The notes under the pieces: model-generated
Database searches by the model: none
The model's input: the letters and a program-made list of their open reading frames with translations, nothing else
What the model was told of the DNA's origin: nothing
Shown: positions 11,050 through 21,597 of the stretch, piece after piece
Position numbering within the stretch: position 1 is the stretch's first letter
Layout: each line of letters begins with the position of its first letter
From: Buxus sempervirens
Lineage: Eukaryota > Streptophyta > Magnoliopsida > Buxales > Buxaceae
Length of the DNA: 64,000 nucleotides
Direction of reading: 5' to 3'
NCBI GenBank assembly: GCA_947561395.2
Contig: OX387187.1
Location: forward strand, 3,168,976-3,232,975
Program-made: the position numbers and the translations under genes

Positions 11050-11365
11050 CTTCAGTCTTGGGAGATGCCTTGCTCCTTAATTACACATTTTCGTGTCATT
11101 CAGATGTGGAAGACACCTTACTCCTTAGGGACACATTTCCATGTCATTCAGATGTGGGAGACGCCTTACTCCTTAGGGACATATTTCCGTGTCATTCAGA
11201 TGTAGGAGACACCTTGCTCCTTAGAGACACATTTCCGTGTCCATTCAGATGTGGGAGACACCTTGCTCCTTAGGGACACATTTCCTTGTCATTCAGATGT
11301 GGGAGACGCCTTGCTCTCTAGAGACACATTTCCGTGTCCATTCAGATGTGGGACACACCTTGCTC
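11050..11365 (-). repeat. ~50-bp tandem array in the E 3' UTR (type a)
   Basis: About six copies of a unit containing, on plus, CATTCAGATGTGGGAGAC, ACTCCTTAGGGACAC and TTTCCGTGTC. The same unit inverted occurs in element G at about 44255-44480 (GAATGACACGGAAATGTGTC). It shares a CTTGCTC/GAGCAAG core with the neighbouring longer unit. Confidence 0.85.
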
Positions 11366-11379
11366 TGAAGGTCTTCAAT

Positions 11380-14215
11380 CTTGGGAGACACCTTGCTCCA
11401 TTAGTTTAGGAGTCGCCTTGCTCCAGGGACTCCTTGCCCTTTCAGTCTTGAGAGACGCCTTGCTCTCTGTGGTTCGGAGACACCTTGCTCCATTAGTTTA
11501 GGAGTCGCCTTGCTTTAGGGATGCCTTGCCCTTTCAGTCTTGAGAGATGCCTTCTTCTCTGTGGTTGGGAAATGCCTTTCTCCATTAGTTTCGGAGTCAC
11601 CTTGCTCGAGGGACGCCTTGTAACGCCCCGAACCCGGGTCAGTGCAAACCGACACCCGACCCGAACCCAGTTCACTTCTGTAACAACCCGAATTCAGTTC
11701 AACAACCAAATCCGAGGTGTTACTGGTAAAATAAAATGATTACTATCTCTCTTATCTATCTAGTACATCAAATCCAAATGAATAATAGTCTATCAAATAT
11801 GACTAAGTCTAAACAATCCTCCACCTCAAACAAGATCCGGATAAAAGTAATCCTTCGGTGAATACTCAGCTACCTCTCCCTGGAAATCATTATGATCCCC
11901 CTCTCGCGTATTAGCTAAAAATGAAATAAAAGTAGGGTGAGATACGAATATCTCAGTAGGTAACACATGCATGATTAAACAATTAATATAAGTAAAGTAA
12001 CGGTTCATGCATGATTAAACAATATCGACTAGTCAGGCTCGTATAATCATTCGTGAATACAAAATAGTATGATAAACAATTCTAGAGATGAATTTCAGCA
12101 AGTTCATTTATAAGAATCCAATATCAAAATCATTAACATAATTCATGCTTTGCTAGGATGCACTAAACAGTCACATCCGATCAATATCTCAATCACATGC
12201 CTTCAGCATGTATACAATAATAATAACAAGTGTTTGTGATTTCAGTGTCATTGTAGGACTCACAAAGATAGATAACCCTTTTGAGATGATTCTTAACCAA
12301 TTGCTATACCACCGTGCGTCTTAGGAGCAATGCTACTAATGATACTCAAGTCCCATGTAGTGCAGCTTAGACAAGAGCCGTAGTCACTGACTTATTGCAC
12401 ACGTACCCATCAGAGTTGGCATGTACCACTAGCATGCAGCACCAGAATCAATACATGGAGATGGTCTCTTATCCACATGTACAGGGAATCACCAGCGGCT
12501 CACCGGGGTGTCCCTCCAGACATAGGACCTTCCCAGACAAACTAACTTGCAAAGGAAGCGCGTCGCACAAGGGAGAAACTCAACCCAAATGACATATCCC
12601 TCAGCTATCTGGCAACAACTATGGATCCATAACTAGCTATGCCCACTAGACTCCAAAATTCCCTAAAATATAATATTTCTATAAGGGTTGGTGCCTAATG
12701 GCATATAAAGGTTAAATCTGTCAATTACTTCAATATTCGGTCATCTGAGTTCTGAATTCTCTTTATAAAGTTTTCTGGTTTATAGTGTCATTTAGAGTTG
12801 TTTTGATAATCAAATAATAATTAGGTTCTCCAAAAACTAGATTTCTTGATTTCTTTCAAAGTTTGGCAACTAATGTCCTAAATATCTTCCTAATTTATTT
12901 TTCTATAAAACAGGGAAATAGATAATTCATTTTGGTCTTAAAACATCTTAATTAATCATTAAAATTGTCTAAAAATAGTTTGGAATTGAATCGGGGTTTG
13001 AAATTACGAAAATCTGCAAATTCTTAACAGAGCGCCTAGGATCGCTCAGGATCGCCCCGGCGGTCTGTGGTCGACGGTAGTGTAAAATAGGACGCCGATG
13101 ATACATCTTCCAGCGGTCTTCGGCGGTATAAGATTTTTGACTAGCGCCGAGGATCGCCGAGTTCAGTCGAGGTCAGCAGTCATCCAAAAACGAACAGAAA
13201 CAGTTTTAAATCGTGATTTTTCTTGTCTAACATCATTCTATCATACATATAACATTGATACTAAACTAAATACATCAATAGATCATATAAAAACATGCTC
13301 TTACGATTAAACGAACGTAAATACAAATCAAACGAACAAAACCGTGTCACCTACCTCTTGAACGTGCGTTCCTCTTCTTCTCTTCTCTAAACAATGATTC
13401 TCTATCACCCAGCAATACCCTGGACGATGAAGAACCCAAAACCCAGACCTTTCCTCCTCCTTCTTCTTCCTCCTCAGTCGCTCGGTCGTTTGTTGCTTGC
13501 GGCTAAAGTATACGAGCGAAAATACAAACGTATGTGATTAGGGTATTAAGTTATTATTTATATTCCTTGCTCCCATGTATCTCACATACACAAAACTCCA
13601 TACACACAGCCAATCATAGCTCTTAAAATTAAAGCATTAATCATACCTCAATATCTCATGATCGGACGGTCAGATCTACGTCTAACTCTAGATCTCCACT
13701 AATTATATCATCCCCTAAAATAATAAAATATTTCCATCAATTATAACTCTCAAGAATATTATTTATTACTTTATTTTATTATTTAAGGAAAATTCAGGGT
13801 TTTACACGCATTGCTCTCTGTGGTTGGGAGACGCCTTGCTCCATTAGTTTCGAAGTCGCCTTGCTCCAGGGACGCCTTGCCCTTTTAGTATTGAGAGACG
13901 CCTTGCTCTCTGTGGTTGGGAGACACCTTGTTCCATTAGTTTTGGAGTCGCCTTGCTCCAGGGACGCCTTGCCCTTTCAGTCTTGAGAGACACCTTCCTT
14001 TCTGTGGTTGGGAGATGCCTTGCTCCTTAATTTTGGAGTCGTCTTGCTCCAGAGACGCCTTGCCCTTTCAGTCTTGAGAGATGCCTTACTCTCTGTGGTT
14101 GGGAGATGCCTTGCTCCTTATGTCTTGCTTTTTGGGAGGCACCTTGCCCCTTAATTTTTCAATTTTGGGAGACATCTTGCTCCTTAGGGTTGGGAGACAC
14201 CTTGCTCCTTCAATC
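11380..14215 (-). repeat. ~85-bp tandem array in the E 3' UTR (type b), split by solo LTR B
   Basis: Units read on plus as GGAGACACCTTGCTCCATTAG, GGAGTCGCCTTGCTCCAGGG, ACGCCTTGCCCTTTCAGTCT and TGAGAGACGCCTTGCTCTCT in succession, each sub-unit about 30 bp. The array occupies 11380-11618 and resumes at 13807 after the LTR insertion. The inverted array in element G (43549-44270) is the same family, so this is a conserved 3' untranslated module. Confidence 0.85.
11619..13806 (-). mobile_element. Solo LTR B (A-family, minus orientation)
   Basis: On plus it begins TGTAACGCCCCGAACC and ends TTCAGGGTTTTACA, the inverse of LTR A. The flanks are CGCCT (11614-11618) and CGCAT (13807-13811), a 5-bp duplication with one mismatch. 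Length 2188 bp, no interior. On the minus strand it has a TATA-like ATATAAATAATAA (13563-13551), a splice-donor-like AG|GTAGGT at 13354, a GCGC/CGCC-rich cluster (13025-13170) and, at 11938-11957, the GAGATACGAATATCTC palindrome. It split a tandem array whose halves rejoin cleanly when the LTR is removed. Confidence 0.85.
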
Positions 14216-14394
14216 TCTATCCGACACGTGAGATGTGTTGGGGATATCTTTGTCTTGAATCCAATGTATGAGTACACCATGATGGATTTCTTTTGCGTCC
14301 AATGTGTGACTACATTGCGATGATTCTGTCTCGCACCCAACATGTGAGATGCGCTTTGGTGGCTTTGTCTGTCTATTTCAAGTTTTGTCAGTAC

Positions 14395-16235
14395 CTGCAA
14401 AAGTTTATGTGGAGTTCAGTCAATTGGAATTCATCTGTTTATTATCAAAATTACATGTAAATTCAAGCAATTTCTTTTTGATTAAAATCTATTGGGAATT
14501 CATTAAGAGTTTGGAGTTTCCTCTTTGAAGTGGGTTCACGACAAGACCAGTAATCTTATGAAGTGGTGCCTCCTGGCACTCCCTGCGAGGATCTCAACGT
14601 TTTTCGCCTTCAATAGCATGCCCCGGGTTGAAATGAGGGGAATTGTTTTGGTCCAGGGGGTTTCTTTGGCACTACCCTTTCCCCAGCTCTTTTGCCTTCC
14701 TCTCTTGTTTTTTTCTTTCCCCACCATTGTCTGAGGGTTATGGAATGGTTTTTCTCTCAATTGGTTTCTTCTCTCAGGTTCAGTGTGAGGGTCCAATCAA
14801 TTTCCACGTATCATGATCCAACAATCAGAGAGGACTTATCAGTAGGACAAAATGTAGGCTTTGGTTCCAGTGTTCAGAAATGAAGGATAAACGGGCTCAA
14901 ACCCTATATAGCTTCATTCTATGAATAACCATTATGTCTAGTCAAAGTTCTTCTCTCCTTTTGGTTCCGTCATTGCCAGTTCGTCTGAGATTCAATGTTA
15001 CATTCTCTGTAATCAGAAAGGACTTCATAATAAGACGAAACGTAGGCTGGGTTCAAGGGTCCAGAAGAAATGATATGAAGGCTCAAATTTGATGAATGGG
15101 GTGAAGGCCATGTTCTGTCCATTTTTCCTACTAAGGCTCGCTTCATATTTTGTTCCTTCGGCCTTGGTTGTATTTCTTTTCTTTTTTTCCATCTTTGTTC
15201 TCTTCTTTTTCTTTCTTGCGTTCTTTACCACAATCTTTGACTCTTGCTTTCAGGGTTTGCCCCAGCTTTTGTTTTTTCTTTCTTCTTCCTTTTTCTTTTC
15301 AAGGGATTGCTTTAGTTTTTTCTTCGCATTCTTGTTTTCTAGGGTTTACCCCGTTCCTCCTTTTTGCCCCTTTTGTTTTTAAGGTGCTTTTCGCTTTGCC
15401 CTATCTTCACCTTGGTCTTTCTTGTGTCTCTAATTTCAGAAGCGTCATGCCCTAGTTTTGAAGATAGAACATGGTAGGGTTAATGAAGGAATTGTTAGGC
15501 CCAAAATGTTTCGCTAGGGTTTCATCTTGTGTCAGATGATTTTTGGAGAAAATCAAGGACGGCTTTTCATCCTTTTACAGAGAATATAATACTTACTTGT
15601 CTTTGCACAATTAACTGGCTCAAGAGCCATTTTCATCTTTATCCATTTTGTATTTTCTTCTTTGCTTTTTGACTTTGCCTCAGTTTGGGGTGGCTAGACA
15701 TAACGTGGATTAGAAATGAGACGATCAAGCTCTACACGTTTGACTAGCGGAATTTTTTTGAAGTGTCTCAGCCAAAAATGGCCTCTCATCATTTCATCAG
15801 GGTCATTGATCCTGGATCATGTCAGTGACCTTTGACTGGTATGGGCACCTTACCCTTTTCTTTTTTCTTTTTCTTTTTCTGTCTCCAATCATAGCTTGCC
15901 CCAGTGTTTGGCAAGGTAAGTTTCAAATGTGGTGTTGGCGGGGGATCCCTTGGCTATGTTAAGACCCGCACAGTTTGTACTGTTTGGTACGTTTCATCTG
16001 TCAAATTTGATTGGCTAGGTTTATCCCGAGATCACGGTCATACCCTGGTGTGGTCCAGCACTCTAGTGATTTCCCAAAAGATTTCATAAGTTTGCAAAAG
16101 AAACATGCTATCAAGTTATGAATTTAAAAGAAAAGAAAAGATAAACAAAATAGAGTAGCAAACTATGCAAGGAGTGGCGTGGCTGATGCAAATCGGCGTT
16201 CTTGGAATTTAGTTGCATGCTATGGGAGGAAGCCT
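14395..16235 (-). other. Intron-like region of element E
   Basis: Homologous, inverted, to 21598-23485 in G and 33845-35756 in F. On the minus strand it ends in CTTTTGCAG|GTACTGAC (acceptor AG at 14396-14395), matching the acceptors of the other two copies. No sustained reading frame. It contains T-rich (minus A-rich) runs and the repeated CCTACRTTTCGTCC-type motif near 14846 and 15040. I infer an Ogre-type intron between gag and pol; the donor site is not identified. Confidence 0.5.
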
Positions 16236-16627
16236 TTAAGTGTTCCCCTCGTCATCATTTTCCACATCATCTTCTCCTTCCTGCGGGAAGACAAATGATT
16301 CTGATGTTCGAATCTGTGCTAACTTGTCAGAAATGTCTTGTCCTTCAGTAAATCTTGGCTTCTCGATAAGTTACTTCAAGAACCCTTGGTCAATCAAATC
16401 TTGCACGTTATGTCGCAGATCCCAACATCGCTTCGTGCTATGTCCTGGGGACCCCATGTGGTAAGCACAAAATTCACCCGGTCTATAATTGCGGCTAGCT
16501 GCTGCTTGCGGGCTAGGCCACTTAAGCTGCAAAAGGCCCTCCTTCAGTAAATCACATAAGATCTGGACTGGCTGGATGTTCAAAGGGGTGCACTGCCTCT
16601 TGAGTCTGGCTTTCATTTCTTCTTGGG
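16236..16627 (-). pseudogene. gag C-terminal fragment with altered zinc knuckle (element E)
   Basis: The minus-strand frame reads TQEEMKARLKRQCTPL onward to the stop at 16238-16236. It contains the knuckle C-x2-H-x5-H-x4-C (CAYH...GH....CW) followed by LRHNVQDLIDQGFLK, and closely matches the second gag ORF of element G (20836-21597). An in-frame TAA at 16370-16368 stands where G has GAA, so the acidic tail is cut off. The 5' part is missing: LTR fragment M replaces it at 16628. No start codon of its own; clearly a relic. Confidence 0.8.
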
Positions 16628-16729
16628 TGTAGACACCTCAAATTACACGAGTTTGAAATTTGAAAATATAAAGTTTTTTTTTTTACGTTTTGACCAAAGT
16701 CAAAATATGTCAAAGAAGAAAATGTGAGC

Positions 16730-16999
16730 AACTGAAATTTAATTTCGGTTATATTAATCTTATGTGTAACCGAGGAAATATTTCGAGTATGAGTAAATTG
16801 TGTTTAATCGAAATTTAATTTCGGTTTGTTCCAGAAAGATCTGGCGAATATTTGGTTGTTGGGCTTCATCATGATTTCCGCATGGGTGTAACAGAACGTC
16901 AACCGAAATGCAATTTCGGTTAAAATTGTTTTTGTTCATAACCGAAATTCAATTTCGGTTATAGGTAATTTTTAGTATAACCGAACTGTGTTTTCGATT
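16730..16999. repeat. Five ~21-bp palindromes upstream of the M TATA box
   Basis: Arms AACCGAAAT / ATTTCGGTT at 16901-16921 and 16940-16960, and variants at 16730-16750, 16806-16826 and 16979-16999 (the last degenerate). Spacing is irregular, 38-95 bp between starts. They lie 200-470 bp before the TATA box at 17200. Confidence 0.85.
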
Positions 17000-17199
17000 A
17001 TACTGTTTTTGTTTCAAATTGAAAAACCCCGTGAGATCTCACTTATTTACAGCCATACCTGTGTCTAGGAAGTGAGAATTCCCTGATTTAGCCTCCGGAA
17101 TTGATCTAATTCCATCAATCCAAGCCTTAGAGATGAGGTGGAAGGATTTAGACATATTTTTATGCCTACCCTTGTGACTGTCCTACCCTTGGCCTTGCC

Positions 17200-17207
17200 T
17201 ATAAATA
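17200..17207 (+). promoter_or_regulatory. TATA box of LTR fragment M
   Basis: TATAAATA in the context CTTGCC-TATAAATAGAAGG, followed after 107 bp by the donor-like AAG|GTATAAT. Confidence 0.6.
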
Positions 17208-18379
17208 GAAGGCCCCTCCTCTTGCAAATGGCTGAGAATTTGAAGCTTGGAAGCTCTGCAAGAAGAAGGGAACCCCTACCGGATTGCTGTCTCAAGACTC
17301 TCAAGCTACTAAGGTATAATACTAGTCCTCTCCTTTACATTTCCAGCACTCTCTTCTTCTACCTTTCTGTAGTATAAGGACTTGGTGTGTGTTTGGAACC
17401 CCAAACCACTTCCTAAGTACCTAGGAATCCTCTCTAGCCGTAAAACGTGAAGAGAGGGCCTGGGGAAAAAGAAGTTGAAATGGAACCATAGGTTTAAAAC
17501 CCATTTTGAATAAGATGCATATTGATTTCATATTGTTCTTATGTTTACTGTGATTTGGATTTGAATATGGAGAGGATGTAAGGATCCATGCTCTCAATAG
17601 CATTGGATCCCTATCTCCTCCTAGAAATGTGATTTTCCACACTTCTTCACACACTTTTCACTATTTTCATCAAATGGGCTAGATCTTGGATTCTCCATGC
17701 TTCATATGGAAAATCTGAGATCCCGGGCTTAGAACAAATTTTTAGGACTTCATGAGATGGTTTTCTTGATTTTAAGTTGTTTTGGTTGAATCTACTTGCA
17801 CAAATGCACTGATTTTGGCCTTTTTATTCAAAGTTCTTTAAAATAGGACAACGTCTGTAGCCTGTTTTAGAATGCTCATAACTTCATCCTCCGGATGAAT
17901 TTTTGAGTGATTCCAAAGACAGGTGGTAGATGAGTTCACCCGCCTTGGAAGCGACTTGTACCCTTCTTTGGGGCTCCCGACAGCCCTAAAGATGAATTCT
18001 TTGCAGCTTTTGTAAATGTCATGTAAATTTCGCCCTCGATGGCAAGTTGTAAAGTTGCTGTGAACCGACACCACAAAGTAGAAGAAAGAACAGACGAAAG
18101 ACAAAAGGCCAGTCGGGACTTCGACGTGCTTCCTTACACAAGTATGTCTAGGAGTCGTGCCTTGATAGGCACCAACCATTTTTTTAGGACTGTGCACACA
18201 CTTTTGGGTGTTTTTTATGATTCTTTAATAACATAGATTTGCTAGATGGTAATAGGATTTGAGTTCATTTTGCTTATGTGCATGCCTGTTTATATATTAA
18301 GTGCACGCACTTCGAGATCATTTGCACAAATGTTTTGGCCAAACCGCTTTCAAAAGTGCACAAAAGAATTTCCTAAACC

Positions 18380-18625
18380 AAAGTCGCCTTTGGGCGTACA
18401 TCAAATCGCCTTCGGGCATACATCAAGTCGCCTTTGGGCGTACATCAAATCGCCTTCGGGCATACATCAAATCGCCTTCGGGCATACATCAAATCGCCGT
18501 CGGGTGTACATTAAATCGCCTTTGGGTGTACATCAAATCGCCTGCGAGCGTACATCAAGCCGCCTCCCAAGGCGCACATCAAAGTTGCTTTTTCAAAGCA
18601 TACAATAAAGTGGCCTCCAGGCCTA
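18380..18625 (+). repeat. 22-bp tandem array in the G leader
   Basis: Eight good copies of a unit AAATCGCCTTYGGGCRTACATC followed by three or more degenerate copies (AAGCCGCC..., AAAGTTGC..., AAAGTGGCC...). The TCGCCTTYGGGCG core is partly self-complementary (GCC...GGC). It lies 650 bp upstream of the gag start. Unlike a CRISPR it has no spacers: units follow each other directly. Frames through it are repeat artefacts. Confidence 0.85.
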
Positions 18626-19289
18626 CATTGAATTGTCTTCCATGACATAAACACTGTCTCTGGTGACGCACAATAAACCGTCATCTGTGGCATATTGGGC
18701 TAACCATATAGACAAAAATTAAATCACTTTTGGCGTACATTCTCCATGCCAATTATGGCATGATGGGGGCTGTCCAAAATGCATTTTCTGATCTTTATAA
18801 TTCATTTGCCGTTGCATGATTTTAAAGGATTTTAAAATCGCTGTTGATCAAGGCATGAAGTTTGAGGTTTAGTCCTCGCAACTTTTTTTTTCTTTTTTTC
18901 AAGGATTTCCACGCATAAAGCACATGTTGCACGATTTTTGAAAACTGCCAGATACGGCAGGGTCTCCAGAGCTTCAGATCTCTGAAAGACCATATTACAA
19001 GGTTTAAACTTCACACCCTAGGGGTTCTCCGATCAACCGGTGCACTGTCACACTTTCTTCACAATATTGTTTTGTCAAGTCGTGGTTTTTATGCATGAGC
19101 CGCATCGTATTTGTTTTCGCCAAGCACGGCACAAAAGCACCACTCAGTGTAATGATCTCGTCACACACGACACTTCATTCATAATTAAGGAAGGAACTGA
19201 TCAAAATTTCTCTTAACTAGGCACAGTTTAGATAATTCACATTTAGAGCACCATTTGTAACTTGGCCTTCACAGTGAGGGAGGACTGCA
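18626..19289 (+). other. Untranslated leader between repeat array and gag (element G)
   Basis: No coding frame. Contains degenerate remnants of the 22-bp unit to about 18740, then unique sequence ending just before the gag ATG (GAGGACTGCAATGAATCC). Confidence 0.55.
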
Positions 19290-20681
19290 ATGAATCCCAC
19301 CGAGGCCCCAATTCCATCATCGTCAGAGCAAAGGGCTGAAGAGCAGCCAGTCATAACGGATCTAAGCCAACAAGTGGCCATGATGCATGCCACGGAGATT
19401 CGAATGCCAGAATTCCAGCAAGGGCAACCACCTCAGCCAGCACCCATGACGGCACATCCGCCACCACAAAACACTCCATTCCCACATTCGGCGGCAATTC
19501 CTATCCATCCTGCACAACAAGAACCATTTGTGCTTGCCCAATGGGGACAGGAAGAGCGGGACCGGAATAGGGCACGGGAGGCCCAGCTCGAGGAAATTTT
19601 GGTAGCAATGAGGAAAGATAATGAGGCCCAAATGGCCACAATGAAAGAAGAACTTTTGAAGCGATTCCACCCCAACCCCGTGGAAGATGAAACCACTTTG
19701 GAGAGCCTTTATCTCTTCCCAGACATCCAACTGCCAGTAAAATTCCGATGTCCTGAACTGCATAGTTTCGACAGCACTGGCTGCCCTCTGATACACCTGC
19801 GATCGTATGTTGGCGACATGTGCCAATACGCGAAGGATGAAAGGATTATGGTTCAGTTCTTCCAGAGATCCCTGACGGGGGCAGCACACTCTTGGTTCAT
19901 AAGTCTGGATAAGCAAAAGGTTAAGGCATGGAAAGATCTTGCCGCTGTGTTCATCCAGCAGTATCGTTTGAATAGCCAAATGGTTCAAACCCGGGCAGGA
20001 TTGCGAAGGCTGTCAAAGAGGAATAGCGAGTCTATGAGAGACTATGCTAAAAGGTGGATGGAACTGGCCAACGTGGTACAACCCCCCCTTCTTGAACAAG
20101 AGCAGACTTCTTTGTTTATGTCCTCACTATGACAGCCATACTTCACAATGCTATTGGGACAGTGCACTGCAAGTTTCACAGACCTAGTCATAGCGGCGGT
20201 TAGAATCGAGGATGCGGTTAAGATGGAGAAGCTCGGAGGCCCCATGGCGAGCTTGTTGCATGGAACAATCTCAAGTGGCAAAAGGCAAGGAAATGACGGT
20301 GGTGCAAGTACAGTCAACTATGTACAACCTTCGGTGCCATTTCACATCTCTTCCTCGAGAAGTGTGAGCCTCCCCTCTACCAACAACGTCGTGTCTCGCC
20401 TCAGGAGGCGTCTCACCAAAGAGGAAAGAAAGAACCGGGAGTTCACTCAACTTCCGTACACGCTGGCTGAGTTGTTACCAACGCTCCTGAGAGAGGGACA
20501 CTTGCAACTGGCAACGCCGAATCCTAAGGCATCGAAAATGAGTGGCTATGATCCAAACAAGAGTTGTGAGTACCACATGGGCGTACAAGGCCACGATACT
20601 GATGGATGTTGGGGCCTTCGTCATGCAGTCCAAGATCTTCTGGAAGCAGGGGAACTCAAAATTGATCCTCCGTCGGATTAA
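19290..20681 (+). pseudogene. gag: gag polyprotein with capsid domain and altered zinc knuckle, one premature stop (element G)
   Basis: Structural protein of a Ty3/gypsy retrotransposon, expected to form the virus-like particle in the cytoplasm and bind element RNA. From the ATG at 19290: Pro/Gln-rich stretch (residues 40-80), a charged helix likely to coil (83-125), then a retrotransposon-gag capsid domain (about 150-280) with the family pattern F.RSLTGAAHSWF, W.DLA..F..QY and RDYAKRWMELA. An in-frame TGA at 20130-20132 ends the product after 280 residues. The same frame then runs open to TAA at 20679-20681, with the knuckle C-x2-H-x5-H-x4-C (CEYH...GH....CW) and LRHAVQDLLEAGEL near the end. 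The knuckle differs from the usual CCHC spacing, as known for Tat-type elements. A few bases after the stop an A-rich stretch begins. The substitution is a single codon, so inactivation looks recent. Confidence 0.85.
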
Positions 20682-20815
20682 AAAAAAACAAGAAAAAAAA
20701 AACCAAAAAAAAAATTGAAAAAATGATGAAAAAAAAAAGAAAAAGGAAAAAAAAATCATCATTTCCATGCATCTTATCATGTATTCTGCTTCCTAATGTT
20801 TATTTCTCCTGGCAG
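20682..20815 (+). other. A-rich stretch ending in a splice-acceptor-like site
   Basis: Mostly A with scattered G and C, then a pyrimidine-rich end: CTTCCTAATG, a match to the plant branch point CTAAT, followed by TTTATTTCTCCTGGCAG with AG at 20814-20815. Element F has the same arrangement (CTTCTAATG...CCTTCAAG, AG at 33296-33297). In both, an ATG follows 20 bp later. This suggests a short intron between the first and second gag exons. Confidence 0.5.
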
Positions 20816-20835
20816 GAACTCCATTAACAATCAGC

Positions 20836-21597
20836 ATGGACCGTACCTCAGGGACAAATCATGATGTAACCCAGCAAATAACCACCATAGTGGCCTCCCT
20901 ACAGAGCCTACTACGGACAATAACAATCAAGGAAGAAACGATGAACAAATGCTGGGAAGCGTTAGGAGAAGAAAATTTTGAGCTGCGTTCCCGAGTGAAG
21001 GTTCTTGAAGAAGAGATCAAAAGCATGAAGGGAAAGATACCCCTGAGCAGACAAGAAGTGAGCCTTCCGCCCACATTCGCAAATGGTCGGATGCAGAGGG
21101 AGAAAGGAAAAGCCGTCGCGGCAGATGGTCTCCGCCTCACAAAGAAGCTGAATGTCTACCGTGGCAAGGGGCAGCATGACAAACTGATGGATCATTCGGA
21201 GGGTCCCCCAAGGAGAACAAAAGAAGAAATGGAGGCTAGAATGAGGAGGGTTTTTACCCCACTACCATATACACCGGTGGAGTTGCTACCGATGCTGTTG
21301 AAGGAGGGGTATGTGCAGATTAAGCCCCCGAACCCTCGGTTGGTTAATGCCAGAAGCTACAATGCTGCAGAACGGTGCGAGTACCATTCTTGTGCTCCAG
21401 GGCACCACACAAGCCGGTGTTGGGATCTGCGGCACGACATTCAAGATCTGATTGATCAAGGATTCTTGAAGGAACTTCTTGAGGAGCCAAGGTCCATCGA
21501 AGGACGAGACATCTCTGACATGTTAGCGCAGATTCAGACATCCGAACCAGCCATCTTCCCGCAAGAAGGAGAAGATGATGACAAGGAAAGCACTTAA
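20836..21597 (+). CDS. Second gag-type ORF with coiled coil and altered zinc knuckle (element G)
   Basis: An intact 253-residue frame. Residues 30-70 form a heptad-rich, charged helix (EETMNKCWEALGEENFEL, KVLEEEIKSMKG). A basic stretch (85-140) leads into the motif FTPLPYTPVELLPMLLKEG, then the knuckle C181-x2-H184-x5-H190-x4-C195 (CEYH, GHHTSRCW) and LRHDIQDLIDQGFL. The tail is acidic (EGEDDDKE). The knuckle half is a diverged duplicate of the end of the upstream gag ORF, so the element carries two tandem knuckle modules. Its likely role is nucleic-acid binding in the particle. It is preceded by a splice-acceptor-like site and followed by the long intron-like region. It could be expressed as a separate exon fused to gag; no separate promoter is visible. 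Closest relative in the window: the E fragment 16236-16627. Confidence 0.75.
   Translation: MDRTSGTNHDVTQQITTIVASLQSLLRTITIKEETMNKCWEALGEENFELRSRVKVLEEEIKSMKGKIPLSRQEVSLPPTFANGRMQREKGKAVAADGLRLTKKLNVYRGKGQHDKLMDHSEGPPRRTKEEMEARMRRVFTPLPYTPVELLPMLLKEGYVQIKPPNPRLVNARSYNAAERCEYHSCAPGHHTSRCWDLRHDIQDLIDQGFLKELLEEPRSIEGRDISDMLAQIQTSEPAIFPQEGEDDDKEST

Larger units (their letters stand above)
10130..16627 (-). mobile_element. Remaining interior of element E (minus), gag tail to polypurine tract
   Basis: Read on the minus strand, the order is: broken gag tail (16627-16236), intron-like region (16235-14395), a short leader repeat, then directly the 3' tandem arrays and 3' UTR ending in a purine tract AAATAGGGCAGC at 10130. 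The order matches elements F and G, but the whole pol gene is absent. Only non-coding tandem repeats lie between the splice acceptor and the LTR. Solo LTR B interrupts the array. The 5' part of E is cut away at 16628 by LTR fragment M. 10700-11050 is 3' UTR resembling the stretch upstream of the G 3' LTR (ATTACAAAAGGGGCC block at 10851). Confidence 0.7.
16628..17935 (+). mobile_element. LTR fragment M, unrelated to its neighbours
   Basis: Begins TGTAGACACCTCAAATTACA, a plausible LTR start, directly inside the gag of element E (preceding bases TTGGG). It carries five palindromes (16730-16999), TATAAATA at 17200 and a splice-donor-like AAG|GTATAAT at 17314, the usual layout of LTR promoters in this window. 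No second copy, no CA terminus and no primer binding site are found before sequence homologous to the F and H 5' leaders starts (about 17936), so its right end is a broken junction. It is not the LTR type seen at the 3' end of G. Confidence 0.55.

Noticed and set aside
18380-18625. CRISPR-like repeat array
   Set aside because: Units are directly adjacent with no spacers and the context is a plant retrotransposon leader.
18246-18645. Two overlapping 114-120-codon plus-strand frames
   Set aside because: They translate the 22-bp tandem array in two frames; no conservation in F, no protein motif.
19362-19988. A 208-codon frame on the minus strand
   Set aside because: It lies wholly antisense to the gag capsid ORF, which has clear family motifs; a shadow frame.
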